A stretch of 64,000 nt of DNA from Synergistetes bacterium HGW-Synergistetes-1. Its GTDB lineage: Bacteria; Synergistota; Synergistia; Synergistales; Synergistaceae. The notes under the pieces were generated by a model. The model did not search any database, was not told the DNA's origin, and was given only the letters and a program-made list of their open reading frames with translations. Shown here one piece after another: positions 35,292-43,424 of this stretch (positions are counted from its first letter, which is position 1; every line of letters starts with the position of its first letter). Location of the stretch: assembly GCA_002839185.1 (NCBI GenBank), contig PGXO01000002.1:1-64000 (forward strand). The letters are read 5' to 3'. Position numbers and translations under genes: made by a program.

Positions 35292-36305
35292 ATGAAAAAC
35301 ACCAAAAAGCTAGCACTTGTTCTTGCTGCGATCATGATCCTTATCGCAATGGTCTCTGCCGCATCAGCAGCTGAGACGACCCTTCGTTTTGCAGGACAGT
35401 TTCCGCCTGACCATACTGCAACAGGATTCATGAAAGAAGTTGCCAAAGAAGTAAGCGCAAAGAGCAACGGACGCATCGACATCAAAATCTTCCCCGCCAA
35501 CCAGCTGGGAGACTACACCCTCGTCTACGAAGAGCTTATCCGCGGAACTATTGACATGGCTCTTATTTCCGTCCCCAGCCAGTTCGACCCGAGAATGGAA
35601 CTTGTTTACATCAATGGCTTTGTTACAGGCTACGATGGGATAAAGAAAGCCTTCCAGCCTAAGGGATGGATGGCCACGAAGATGGACGATTTCCACACCA
35701 GGCTCGGAGTTAAATTCCTTGGTTTCAACGTTGAAGGAATGATTGGGCTTGGAAGCACAAAACCTGTAAGGGATCCCCTTAATCCCAAAGTCAACAAGGG
35801 CGTGCTGACAAGAGTTCCCTTTATGGACGTTTACAAGACAGGCGTAGAGGCAATGGGCTACAAGACTATCTCCCTCCCCTATGCAGACATCTTCCAGGCG
35901 ATGCAGACAGGCGTTTGCGATGCAGTATCTTCCATCCCTCCGGCACTGGCCTACACAGTTCTTAAAGATGCGATGAAGTACTGGTACCAGACAAACTACT
36001 CACTTGAAAACGAATCATATCTTATGAGCCAGAAGACATGGGGCAAACTTAAGCCGGCAGACCAGAAGATCATCTTTGACGCAGTGACCAAGGTTGCCGC
36101 GAAGTCCATTGATCAGGCTAAGAAAGATGACGCACTCTACATGGATCTTATGAGGAAAAAAGGGATCAAGGTCTACACATACACAGACAAAGAGCTTGCG
36201 CCTATTCAGGAAGCGATCTCAAAGAGCTGGGTCAAGCTTGAAGCCAACATGGGCAAGGATCTTATGAACGAGTTCCGTAAGCAGTTCGCTCCCAAGAGCA
36301 AATAG
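35292..36305 (+). CDS. TRAP transporter substrate-binding protein DctP, copy 2 (orphan)
   Basis: The 337-residue protein is a clear paralogue of the 31370 product. Shared blocks include FAGQ-PPDH, PANQLG, GSTKP, LNPK and MQTGVCDAV, and the substrate-contacting Arg is in LTRVPFMDVY. Residues around the pocket differ (MDGYP-like DGYPVAAA becomes SSIPPALA), so the ligand may differ. It has a signal peptide ending Ala-Ser-Ala-Ala and a good AGAGGAG ribosome site. No permease genes follow; it may share the DctQM encoded 1 kb upstream. Confidence 0.92.
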   Translation: MKNTKKLALVLAAIMILIAMVSAASAAETTLRFAGQFPPDHTATGFMKEVAKEVSAKSNGRIDIKIFPANQLGDYTLVYEELIRGTIDMALISVPSQFDPRMELVYINGFVTGYDGIKKAFQPKGWMATKMDDFHTRLGVKFLGFNVEGMIGLGSTKPVRDPLNPKVNKGVLTRVPFMDVYKTGVEAMGYKTISLPYADIFQAMQTGVCDAVSSIPPALAYTVLKDAMKYWYQTNYSLENESYLMSQKTWGKLKPADQKIIFDAVTKVAAKSIDQAKKDDALYMDLMRKKGIKVYTYTDKELAPIQEAISKSWVKLEANMGKDLMNEFRKQFAPKSK

Positions 36306-36332
36306 TTAAAAGGTCGCTACAGTTCAACATAA

Positions 36333-36367
36333 AAAGAGGCGGGGCATATTTATTGTCCCGCCTCTTT
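36333..36367. terminator. Bidirectional terminator
   Basis: AAAGAGGCGGG (36333-36343) pairs perfectly with CCCGCCTCTTT (36357-36367), between the convergent DctP and glycosyltransferase genes. Confidence 0.87.
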
Positions 36368-36382
36368 GTATAATTTCTGCTG

Positions 36383-37486
36383 TTATTTGTGCTTTGTTAT
36401 TATTTCAAGGATATCTTCTGCTGCACTTGGCCTCGAAAATCGTTCAATTCCTTCGATCATACTCTCCAGAACCAGATGGTTTCCCAGTATTTCCAGGGTT
36501 TCTTCTGATGCCCTGATGCTGTTTTTTAAGCGCCTCGCTGCATTACTGCCGCATAGGATATCCATATTGAGCTGTTCCTGACCCGGAATGGGTTCCATAA
36601 GAAGAAGTGGAAGTTTTGCGGAAAGAGCCTCAGAGAGAGATAGCCCTCCGGGTTTCATCACAGCAAGATCGGAAGCACAGTAATATTCAGGCATGTTGTC
36701 CACGAATGACATGATCCTGATATTTTCATTGCCGCTGTATTTTAAGGAGAGTTTTTTGTATAGCTGTGAATTGTTTCCGCAGATGACCAGGGTCTGAATA
36801 CCCTTTTCTTCAGCAAGAGAGTTTGTTACATCGATAACAGGTCCGGCGCCGATTCCTCCTCCTGTAACGAGTACGGTCTTTTTGTTCTGATCGAGCCCAA
36901 GCTGCTCCCTCGCAGTTTTTTTTGAAATCGGAGAGCTGTATTTTTTTGAAACGGGTATTCCCGTATTGAAAACGTTGCCGATACCATCGATCCTGTATTG
37001 TTCAAGTGCGGCCTCGCTTGCTGTGAATGATGCAGAAAAAACGGGGCTTCTCTGAAACCGGTGAGTGACAAAATCTGTGTTTACGTAGAATACAGGGATC
37101 TTCAGGCGGTTTCTCGAAGCAAAGAGCGATGCTCCGAAGTAATGGGTGAAGACAACAGCCTCTGCTCCGGAAGAGGAAACGATATCTTCGATCTCTGGAA
37201 GGTAGATGCTGCACAGAAGTGAATGTATATGATCGAAGATGGAAGCCTGAATGGAGAGTTTGTCTGATCCCCAGTAAAATCTGCCCCATATCCATGGAAC
37301 GTGGCGCGCGATAAGCAGATAGCCCTTTGAAACAGTCCCGCGCAGCCATAAAGGCAGGACTTCGAGCACATCAAGGCACATCGCAGTATTTTCGGAGCCG
37401 CTCTCTAAAAACCATTCTTTCAGATTCTCGGCAGCGGCTTTATGCCCCGTTCCTTCGGAGGCGTAAAGAAAGGCGATCGATCTCAA
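36383..37486 (-). CDS. GT28 family glycosyltransferase (MGDG synthase/diacylglycerol glucosyltransferase-like)
   Basis: The 367-residue protein has two Rossmann lobes. The N-terminal part begins IAFLYASEGTGHKAAAENL, the MGDG-synthase-type motif. The C-terminal lobe has VTGGGIGAG and the sugar-nucleotide binding MKPGGLSLSEALSAKLPLLL with EPIPGQEQLN. Relatives add hexoses to diacylglycerol or act like MurG. The start appears to be TTG 37486, overlapping the stop of the DHH gene. The acceptor lipid is not known. Confidence 0.85.
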   Translation of the reverse strand: MRSIAFLYASEGTGHKAAAENLKEWFLESGSENTAMCLDVLEVLPLWLRGTVSKGYLLIARHVPWIWGRFYWGSDKLSIQASIFDHIHSLLCSIYLPEIEDIVSSSGAEAVVFTHYFGASLFASRNRLKIPVFYVNTDFVTHRFQRSPVFSASFTASEAALEQYRIDGIGNVFNTGIPVSKKYSSPISKKTAREQLGLDQNKKTVLVTGGGIGAGPVIDVTNSLAEEKGIQTLVICGNNSQLYKKLSLKYSGNENIRIMSFVDNMPEYYCASDLAVMKPGGLSLSEALSAKLPLLLMEPIPGQEQLNMDILCGSNAARRLKNSIRASEETLEILGNHLVLESMIEGIERFSRPSAAEDILEIITKHK

Positions 37487-38493
37487 ATTTTATCAAGCCC
37501 TTTGAATATATCCCCAAGTGTTACATTGGGGGCCTGGGTTCTTTCTTTCTCCTGTTTTATAGCAGCCAGTACAGTATCACGTATCTGAACTTCATTATAG
37601 CTGTAAGGAAAATAGAGCGCGGCAGCATCACCGTGGCCGCCGCCTCTGACCTTTTTGCCATCTTTTAGCAGAGTTATTATTTTTCCGGCAAGTCCGTCGC
37701 GGCTGCGAAGCGAAAGAGCCCAGTCGCCCCCCATCCTCTTTGCAGAAACTGCGGCCAGCATGGGAGGATTAGGATCCCTGTCAAGTATCAGTCCGCAGAA
37801 GTCCGAAACGTCCCCAAATTCGAGCAACCCGTCGCCAACAAAGGAGAGATCATCTCCGGTCCTCAATATCCGGGCCTTTGCATGCTCGAACCTCTCTTCC
37901 TGGAGATCCACAAAATTCTGTGCTGAATCTCTCTCTCCCTTGGTCAGCTCGGCAGAAGAATCTGAGACCAGCCTCATCAGAACTCCCCATGGTCCGCATA
38001 TTGTCACGAGACCTTGCCAGAGACGGCTTTCAGGGATCTCTCCAAGCCATAGATCTCTGTCGTTCGTTATTTTAATGAGAGGCTCAATTTCTTCAACGAT
38101 CTTTCTCGTATTGTCATCCAGCTTTTGTTCCCTGAGCCATCTCCAATATACCATTGCCGCGCAGTACCCGGTATCGACCACAGCCCATTTCCTGTTGCCG
38201 TACCTGTCGTAGGTGCTTTTGTGATGGTCAAATACAAAAGGTGGACTGCTTTCAGTGAAAGTACGGTCAATTTGGTCAACGGTCTGTTCCCGTTGGCAGA
38301 AAAGATCGAGAACGGTGAGCTTTTGCCCTGAATCAAGCGATTCCAGTATTGCGTTGTCGATTTCACCGTAACCCATGAGCGAGACTTTTATCGGCAGCCG
38401 GAACGACCTGTTTGCATGCCAGGCAAGAGCTGCGGAGACGACCCCGTCGAGGTCGGTGTGGCTAATTATATGAAGCACGTTTTCGGTCTGCAA
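37483..38493 (-). CDS. DHH family phosphoesterase
   Basis: The 336-residue protein has an N-terminal DHH domain with HTDLDGVVSAALA, FDHHKST and a DTGYCAA block, and a C-terminal DHHA1-like domain with VRGGGHGDAAAL. The family includes oligoribonuclease NrnA and cyclic-di-AMP phosphodiesterases; substrate here is uncertain. The start is TTG 38493 behind GGGAGGAACC. It overlaps the glycosyltransferase start, so they form a two-gene operon. Confidence 0.87.
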   Translation of the reverse strand: MQTENVLHIISHTDLDGVVSAALAWHANRSFRLPIKVSLMGYGEIDNAILESLDSGQKLTVLDLFCQREQTVDQIDRTFTESSPPFVFDHHKSTYDRYGNRKWAVVDTGYCAAMVYWRWLREQKLDDNTRKIVEEIEPLIKITNDRDLWLGEIPESRLWQGLVTICGPWGVLMRLVSDSSAELTKGERDSAQNFVDLQEERFEHAKARILRTGDDLSFVGDGLLEFGDVSDFCGLILDRDPNPPMLAAVSAKRMGGDWALSLRSRDGLAGKIITLLKDGKKVRGGGHGDAAALYFPYSYNEVQIRDTVLAAIKQEKERTQAPNVTLGDIFKGLDKI

Positions 38494-38572
38494 TTTTGGT
38501 TCCTCCCTGCAAAAGGGGATTTGTACCTAATTTTACAGCATCATTGGCTAAAATGACATTAGAACAGCTTTA

Positions 38573-38601
38573 TTGCAGCACATTCGGGCTCAGGTTATAA
38601 T
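38573..38601 (+). promoter_or_regulatory. Sigma70-type promoter of the ppx operon
   Basis: TTGCAG (38573-38578), 17-base spacer, perfect TATAAT (38596-38601), 47 bases before the ATG. No pho-box-like direct repeats were noticed. Confidence 0.75.
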
Positions 38602-38647
38602 CAATTTAAAGCGTTGTTAGGATGAAATTTCAGGGGGAGCAATAAAA

Positions 38648-39577
38648 ATGATATTAGCAGCAGTTGATATCGGAACAAACTCTGTTAAGTACCTGCTTGC
38701 GCAGGCTGACGGTGAAAAAGGTGCAACAGTCTTGAAAGATGCCGTGAAGATAACAAAGCTGGGGGTAGGCCTGAGAAAATCAGGGCTGATCAGCCTTCCG
38801 GCACTTCAAAGAACAACAGATGCGGTCAAAGAATTTGTTGCTGATGCTGAAAAGAACGGCGCAGGCGTTATCCGAATAGTTGGGACAATGGCTCTCCGTT
38901 CAGCATCCAACGCAGGGGAACTTTCAGATAAGCTAAGGGAACTCACGGGAATTGAGACAGAGGTCCTTTCCGGAGAGGAAGAGGCGCTGCTTTCTTTTTC
39001 AGGGGCTGTATCAGGTTTTGACCTGAGTAATGTGAACAGGTACTGCACGATCGATACGGGCGGAGGAAGCACAGAACTGGTATTTGCCGAAAAGGGAGAG
39101 ATTGTCTGCAAGGCCAGCCTAAAAACCGGTGCGCTGCTCCTCACGGAAAAATTCTTTTCAAATGATACGATTTTGAGAAAAGATATTGAAAATGCGGATT
39201 ATGAATTAAAACAGGTCTTTGGCAGCGTAAAGCCCCCTTTTAAGGTCGATATGGCTGTTGGCATCGGAGGAAATGTCACAAGCATGGCCTCTGTTTACAA
39301 AAGGATGGAGGAATATGATCCGGAAGAAGCACACGGAACGGTCCTCCCGGAAGAAGAAGTCGAGAGACAGATAAGGGAATATTCAGTTAAGAGCCCGGAG
39401 GAAAGGCGCAAAATTCCGGGTCTTGATCCTGAAAGGGCGGATATTATCCTTGCAGGCGCATGCATTATCAGATACGCAATGCGATTTGCCGGGTGCAGCG
39501 AAATAGTTGTCAGCGACAAGGGCCTCAGGCACGGTATTTTGTCCAGCATGATCCGAGGGCAGCATCAGTTTAATTAG
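38648..39577 (+). CDS. Ppx/GppA family exopolyphosphatase/pppGpp phosphatase
   Basis: This 309-residue actin-fold phosphatase has ADIGTNS-type AAVDIGTNSVKYLLA at the start, the catalytic-acid region GEEEALLSFSGA and phosphate loop TIDTGGGSTELVF. It is the short form without a C-terminal HD-like domain. Members split inorganic polyphosphate or pppGpp. GGGGGAGC precedes the ATG. The next two genes encode an Na/Pi-like carrier and a PhoU-like protein, which favours a polyphosphate/phosphate role. Confidence 0.9.
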   Translation: MILAAVDIGTNSVKYLLAQADGEKGATVLKDAVKITKLGVGLRKSGLISLPALQRTTDAVKEFVADAEKNGAGVIRIVGTMALRSASNAGELSDKLRELTGIETEVLSGEEEALLSFSGAVSGFDLSNVNRYCTIDTGGGSTELVFAEKGEIVCKASLKTGALLLTEKFFSNDTILRKDIENADYELKQVFGSVKPPFKVDMAVGIGGNVTSMASVYKRMEEYDPEEAHGTVLPEEEVERQIREYSVKSPEERRKIPGLDPERADIILAGACIIRYAMRFAGCSEIVVSDKGLRHGILSSMIRGQHQFN

Positions 39578-39597
39578 GGCGGTCTATATAAAGGGAG

Positions 39598-41208
39598 GTG
39601 CGTGAGACGGAGGCGATAAACAGTTTTGTCAGCATAGCAGGAGGTCTCGCGCTGTTCCTTTACGGCGCCCAGGAAAGCGCCAGTTTTTTCAGGCAGAATA
39701 TCAGCGGAGGCTTAAAAGAGGGAATAGGAAGGCTCACAGGTAACAAGAGCAGATCTTTCCTCCTTGGAACTCTGTTTGCCGCTGTTGCGCAAAGCAGCGC
39801 GATCGCCATCTCATTCGGGATAGGTTTCGTCGATGCGGGGATACTCTCGCTTGCAGATTCCCTGCTGATGGTCATGGGGGCAAGCCTGGGAGGTACTCTT
39901 GTCTCTGTCCTTCTGAGTTTTAATATTTTTGATTATGCGCCTCTCCTTTTTGCAGGGGCTTTTTTCCTTAGCAAGCTGAACAACAGGAAGATACGCATGG
40001 TTGCCGGAGTTTTGAGATGCATCACCATCATTTTCCTGGGGATGATGTTTTTACGGATCGGGGCAGGATCGCTCTTTGAAGATGGCAAAGCAAGAGAGAT
40101 AGCGCTATCCTGGTCATCGTCCCCTCTTCTGATGGGCGTGTCAGCATTTGTTTTTGCCGCTATCTTTCAAAGCAGGTCTGCGATAATAGGGCTTGGAATA
40201 GCGCTTGCTCTTTCTGATGCTCTTCCGGCTGTTTCTGCCCTGCCTATCGCTCTTGGAGCCCATCTGGGGTCGTCCCTTATCGCGGTCACGGCGAGCTTTG
40301 GAGGAAGGCTCAGTGCCAGAAGGCTGGGGTTTTGCTCCTCCGTTTATTACCTTATCGGCTCTCTTGCTTTTGCCTTTATGATACCTCCTGTCCACAGGCT
40401 TTTGAATGGCGCAGGTCTTGATGTCGTCCAGGAGCTTGTCTATGGACAGATAATTATCGCCCTGATCAACATAATGATCTTTCTGCCATTTTCTTCTTTG
40501 CTCAGCGGCCTTTCTGTGCGTCTGGTGACTGCCTCCGGAGAATTGGATCAGCCGATGTATATAGAAGAGGAACTCCTTTCAGTGCCTTCCGTGGCCGTAC
40601 TGCTCCTCTCAAGGGAGATGACCAGGCTTTCGAACTATATCGAAGCCTATCTGCAGATGCTCATGATACCTTCTGAGAGAGAAGTTCCTGTTTTTGAAAA
40701 ATTACCCGAAGCTATAGAAGAGCTGAGCAAGTCATGCCAGGATTATTCCTACAGGATACGTGTGACCGCAGAAGATCCGAAGCTGCAGGAGAAATTCGCG
40801 TCAGTGAGCAGGACGATGTCTATCCTCCGCTCAATGTCAAAAACTCTTTGCGGAGAGATCAGCGAGATACTTTCAGATGAAGCTGCGTATGCCGCGATCA
40901 GGGAAAGAGCAGGCAAAAAGCTTTGGAGCGAGTGGTCTGAGCATTCAGGAAAAATAATGCGTACAAGCCTGAGGGCATTTGTTATCGGCGAAAAGGGACT
41001 GATAAAGAAAACCAGGGAACTGGAAATGGAATATGGTGAGATCTGCAAAAAAATAAGGGATGAGATCACCGGCAGTTATTCTTACGGAAGGGATATTTCC
41101 AAGGCAATAAGAGTGATATCGCTGATGCAGGGTTTCTTTGGCATGTCGAAAATACTGGCTGAGGATGAAGAACTTTATATAATGCCTGAACGCGAAAACC
41201 CCTGTTAA
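39598..41208 (+). CDS. Na+/phosphate cotransporter family protein with PhoU-like C-terminus
   Basis: The 536-residue protein has about eight to nine membrane segments in two NptA-type repeats (about 1-310), then a helical PhoU-like domain (about 340-530). The first repeat keeps AVAQSSAIAIS. The second has IFQSRSAIIG instead of the usual QSS motif. The Gly-Ala-Asn loops read GASLGGT and GAHLGSS. This suggests altered substrate or a regulatory role. The only possible start is GTG 39598, which overlaps the GGGAGG ribosome site; a stop lies just upstream in frame. Confidence 0.83.
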   Translation: MRETEAINSFVSIAGGLALFLYGAQESASFFRQNISGGLKEGIGRLTGNKSRSFLLGTLFAAVAQSSAIAISFGIGFVDAGILSLADSLLMVMGASLGGTLVSVLLSFNIFDYAPLLFAGAFFLSKLNNRKIRMVAGVLRCITIIFLGMMFLRIGAGSLFEDGKAREIALSWSSSPLLMGVSAFVFAAIFQSRSAIIGLGIALALSDALPAVSALPIALGAHLGSSLIAVTASFGGRLSARRLGFCSSVYYLIGSLAFAFMIPPVHRLLNGAGLDVVQELVYGQIIIALINIMIFLPFSSLLSGLSVRLVTASGELDQPMYIEEELLSVPSVAVLLLSREMTRLSNYIEAYLQMLMIPSEREVPVFEKLPEAIEELSKSCQDYSYRIRVTAEDPKLQEKFASVSRTMSILRSMSKTLCGEISEILSDEAAYAAIRERAGKKLWSEWSEHSGKIMRTSLRAFVIGEKGLIKKTRELEMEYGEICKKIRDEITGSYSYGRDISKAIRVISLMQGFFGMSKILAEDEELYIMPERENPC

Positions 41209-41236
41209 GAATACCTTTTTGAAAGGGAAGATCAGG

Positions 41237-41989
41237 ATGAATAAAAAGAGAATAGAAGACAAGAATCAAAGCAGTGTCCAAAGTTATCTTTACGTATCTG
41301 ATAAAGAGAGACTGAGGCTTCTTGTGCATGAGATGTCGGAAAATGCGGCAGCTTCTATTGAAAATGCAGTTCTTGCACTCAAAACGGGAGATCCTAAACT
41401 GGCAAAAAAAGTGATAGAAGAAGACGACCTGATAGATGAAAAAGAAGAGCAGATAGATCAGGAATGTCTCTATTCGATCGCGATGAGGCAGCCTGTAAGG
41501 GAGGATCTTCGCTTTGTCTATTCAGTGATGAAGATCATCGTTGATCTTGAGAGGATAGGAGACCAGTCGGTGAATATAGCAATGAATGTGCTTGATCTTC
41601 CCAATGGCCTTCACTTTCCGGAAGAGATCGTTCCATATGTTGAGAGAATGGCCGAAGAAAACATCAGGATGATCAGGGAAGTGACGGAGGCCTTTGCCGG
41701 GGATGATGAAACTGTCATCTGTTCTGCAAGGGACCGCAGAAAGACGATTAAGTTTACAAGAAAAAATGCAATATCAAATCTTGATGTGCTATTAGGATCC
41801 GAAACAGCGTGTGAAAGTGATAAACTGAAGCTTTTTTGCATAGTGACCCTTACTCTGAGACATCTCTCGCGTATTTCTGATCATGTGCTTAACCTTGCAG
41901 AAAGAGTCTCTTTCATCGCTACCGGAATATCGCCGCTTACTCTGAAAAGGGCGCAGGAAAAAACAAATTCAGTCGCTAAAGACAGCTGA
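41237..41989 (+). CDS. PhoU family protein
   Basis: The 250-residue protein has two three-helix PhoU repeats with metal-binding E/D-x-x-x-D motifs, DLERIGDQSVNIA and LSRISDHVLNLAE. PhoU proteins bind metal and restrain phosphate import and PhoR signalling. ATG 41237 has GGGAAG upstream; an in-frame TTG at 41219 is less likely. It follows the transporter gene by 28 bases, and its end overlaps the convergent MATE gene by 21 bases. Confidence 0.88.
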   Translation: MNKKRIEDKNQSSVQSYLYVSDKERLRLLVHEMSENAAASIENAVLALKTGDPKLAKKVIEEDDLIDEKEEQIDQECLYSIAMRQPVREDLRFVYSVMKIIVDLERIGDQSVNIAMNVLDLPNGLHFPEEIVPYVERMAEENIRMIREVTEAFAGDDETVICSARDRRKTIKFTRKNAISNLDVLLGSETACESDKLKLFCIVTLTLRHLSRISDHVLNLAERVSFIATGISPLTLKRAQEKTNSVAKDS

Positions 41990-43315
41990 ATCGCCCTTAA
42001 GCCAATTGAAGAGCCTCTTTAAAAATAAAGCTGCGATGAGGCAGCCGGAAATATCGCCCACCGGGAAAGACATCCAGATGCCCCACAGGCCATAAAATCG
42101 CGGCAGGGTGACAAGCGGTAGAAAAAGGAAAACTGCGTGACGGAATACGGAGAGCGTTATTGCTTCCCTTGCCCTTCCAAGTCCAAGCAGGGCGGAGTTT
42201 GTTATTATAGTCACTCCCATGAAGATTATCCCAATGTAGGCTATCCTCATGCCCGGAACGCCTATTGCCAGAAGCTCAGGATCATCATTGAAGAGCAGTA
42301 TCATCTTTTCGGCGAAGATCTCCGCGACCACGAAGCTCAAAACGTAAAAACAGGTGACCATCTTGATAGCGTATTTTATCGCCATTATTACCCTGTCCGG
42401 TTTTCCGGCGCCGTAATTGTAACCTATCACCGGCTGTACAGCTTCGCCTATCGCCAGTGCGGGAAGGAAGAGGATAGAATCGAGGCTCAGGAAAACTCCC
42501 ATTGCTGAGAGGCCGATATCCCCTCCATATTTTCTTACCATGTTGTTCATCAATGTCATATAGAAGACGAAGGATAGCTCTGTTATAAAAGGAGAGCTCC
42601 CTACAGCGAATATTTTTTTGATCACTTTCATCTTAAGCCTGACGAGGAAATGAAGCCTTATCCGCAAAGGGCTTGATCCCGAATAGAAGAACATGAGCCC
42701 GCAGACCGTGGCTGCTCCTTGTGCCATAATAGTCCCCAGGGCTGCCCCTTCTACCCCCATACCCATTTTTACAATAAAGAGGGCGTCAAGCAGGATGTTC
42801 GAAAAAGCTCCGAGAATCTGTGTTCCCATTGCGTAACGAGGACTTCCGCATGCCCTTATCAGGGAATTGATCCCATGCCCCATAAGTGCCAGGGGGCCCC
42901 CGATCAAGATTATCCTCAGGTAATTTCTTGCCAGGGGCAAAATTTCCTCGCTTGCGCCGGATAGCCTCAGAAGCATATCAACGCCGTATACGCTGAGCCC
43001 CATACCTGCAAAGCCGACAGCGGCAAGAAGCATCAGCGTGTGTCCCAAGGCCTGTTCGGCAGGGCGCTGTTTTTTTGCACCTCTCAATATTGCGACCCTT
43101 GAGGATCCGCCAACTCCGATGAGGAGAGAGAAGGAAAACATCAGCAGCATTACCGGAAAAGAGAGTGTGATAGCCGCCAGTCCGCTTGTTCCGACGTATC
43201 TTCCAACGAAAATACGGTCAACGATGTTGTAGATAGCTCCGGCTACCATCCCGACCATTGCAGGCATTGCAAAATGGATCAGGAGCTTTGGTATCTTCTC
43301 CTCATCTATCAGCAT
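41969..43315 (-). CDS. MATE family multidrug/Na+ efflux protein
   Basis: The 448-residue protein has 12 membrane segments in two bundles. The N-terminus reads MVGMVAGAIYNIVDRIFVGRYVG, typical of the MepA/DinF-type MATE branch, and the second half has IGYNYGAGKPDRV. It exports cationic compounds with Na+ or H+. No ribosome site precedes ATG 43315, and upstream codons in the same frame look protein-like, so the true start may differ. A short ORF (43345-43413) precedes it. Confidence 0.88.
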   Translation of the reverse strand: MLIDEEKIPKLLIHFAMPAMVGMVAGAIYNIVDRIFVGRYVGTSGLAAITLSFPVMLLMFSFSLLIGVGGSSRVAILRGAKKQRPAEQALGHTLMLLAAVGFAGMGLSVYGVDMLLRLSGASEEILPLARNYLRIILIGGPLALMGHGINSLIRACGSPRYAMGTQILGAFSNILLDALFIVKMGMGVEGAALGTIMAQGAATVCGLMFFYSGSSPLRIRLHFLVRLKMKVIKKIFAVGSSPFITELSFVFYMTLMNNMVRKYGGDIGLSAMGVFLSLDSILFLPALAIGEAVQPVIGYNYGAGKPDRVIMAIKYAIKMVTCFYVLSFVVAEIFAEKMILLFNDDPELLAIGVPGMRIAYIGIIFMGVTIITNSALLGLGRAREAITLSVFRHAVFLFLPLVTLPRFYGLWGIWMSFPVGDISGCLIAALFLKRLFNWLKGDSAVFSD

Positions 43316-43344
43316 TTGCTTGTTTTCGATCTTTTCAAGCTGAG

Positions 43345-43413
43345 TTATTTCAGGTCCATCCTCTCACGGATCAAAGCCGGGTCATTATACATCAATGGAT
43401 TCGGAGGGTACAT
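43345..43413 (-). other. 22-codon ORF before the MATE gene
   Basis: An ATG at 43413 opens a short ORF ending in TAA at 43345, between the unknown secreted protein and MATE. Its last codons (Met-Asp-Leu-Lys-stop), read with one added base, would run into the MATE frame. It could be a coupling ORF or the remnant of a frameshifted MATE N-terminus. No strong ribosome site. Confidence 0.3.
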
Positions 43414-43424
43414 TAGTCTTTGGT

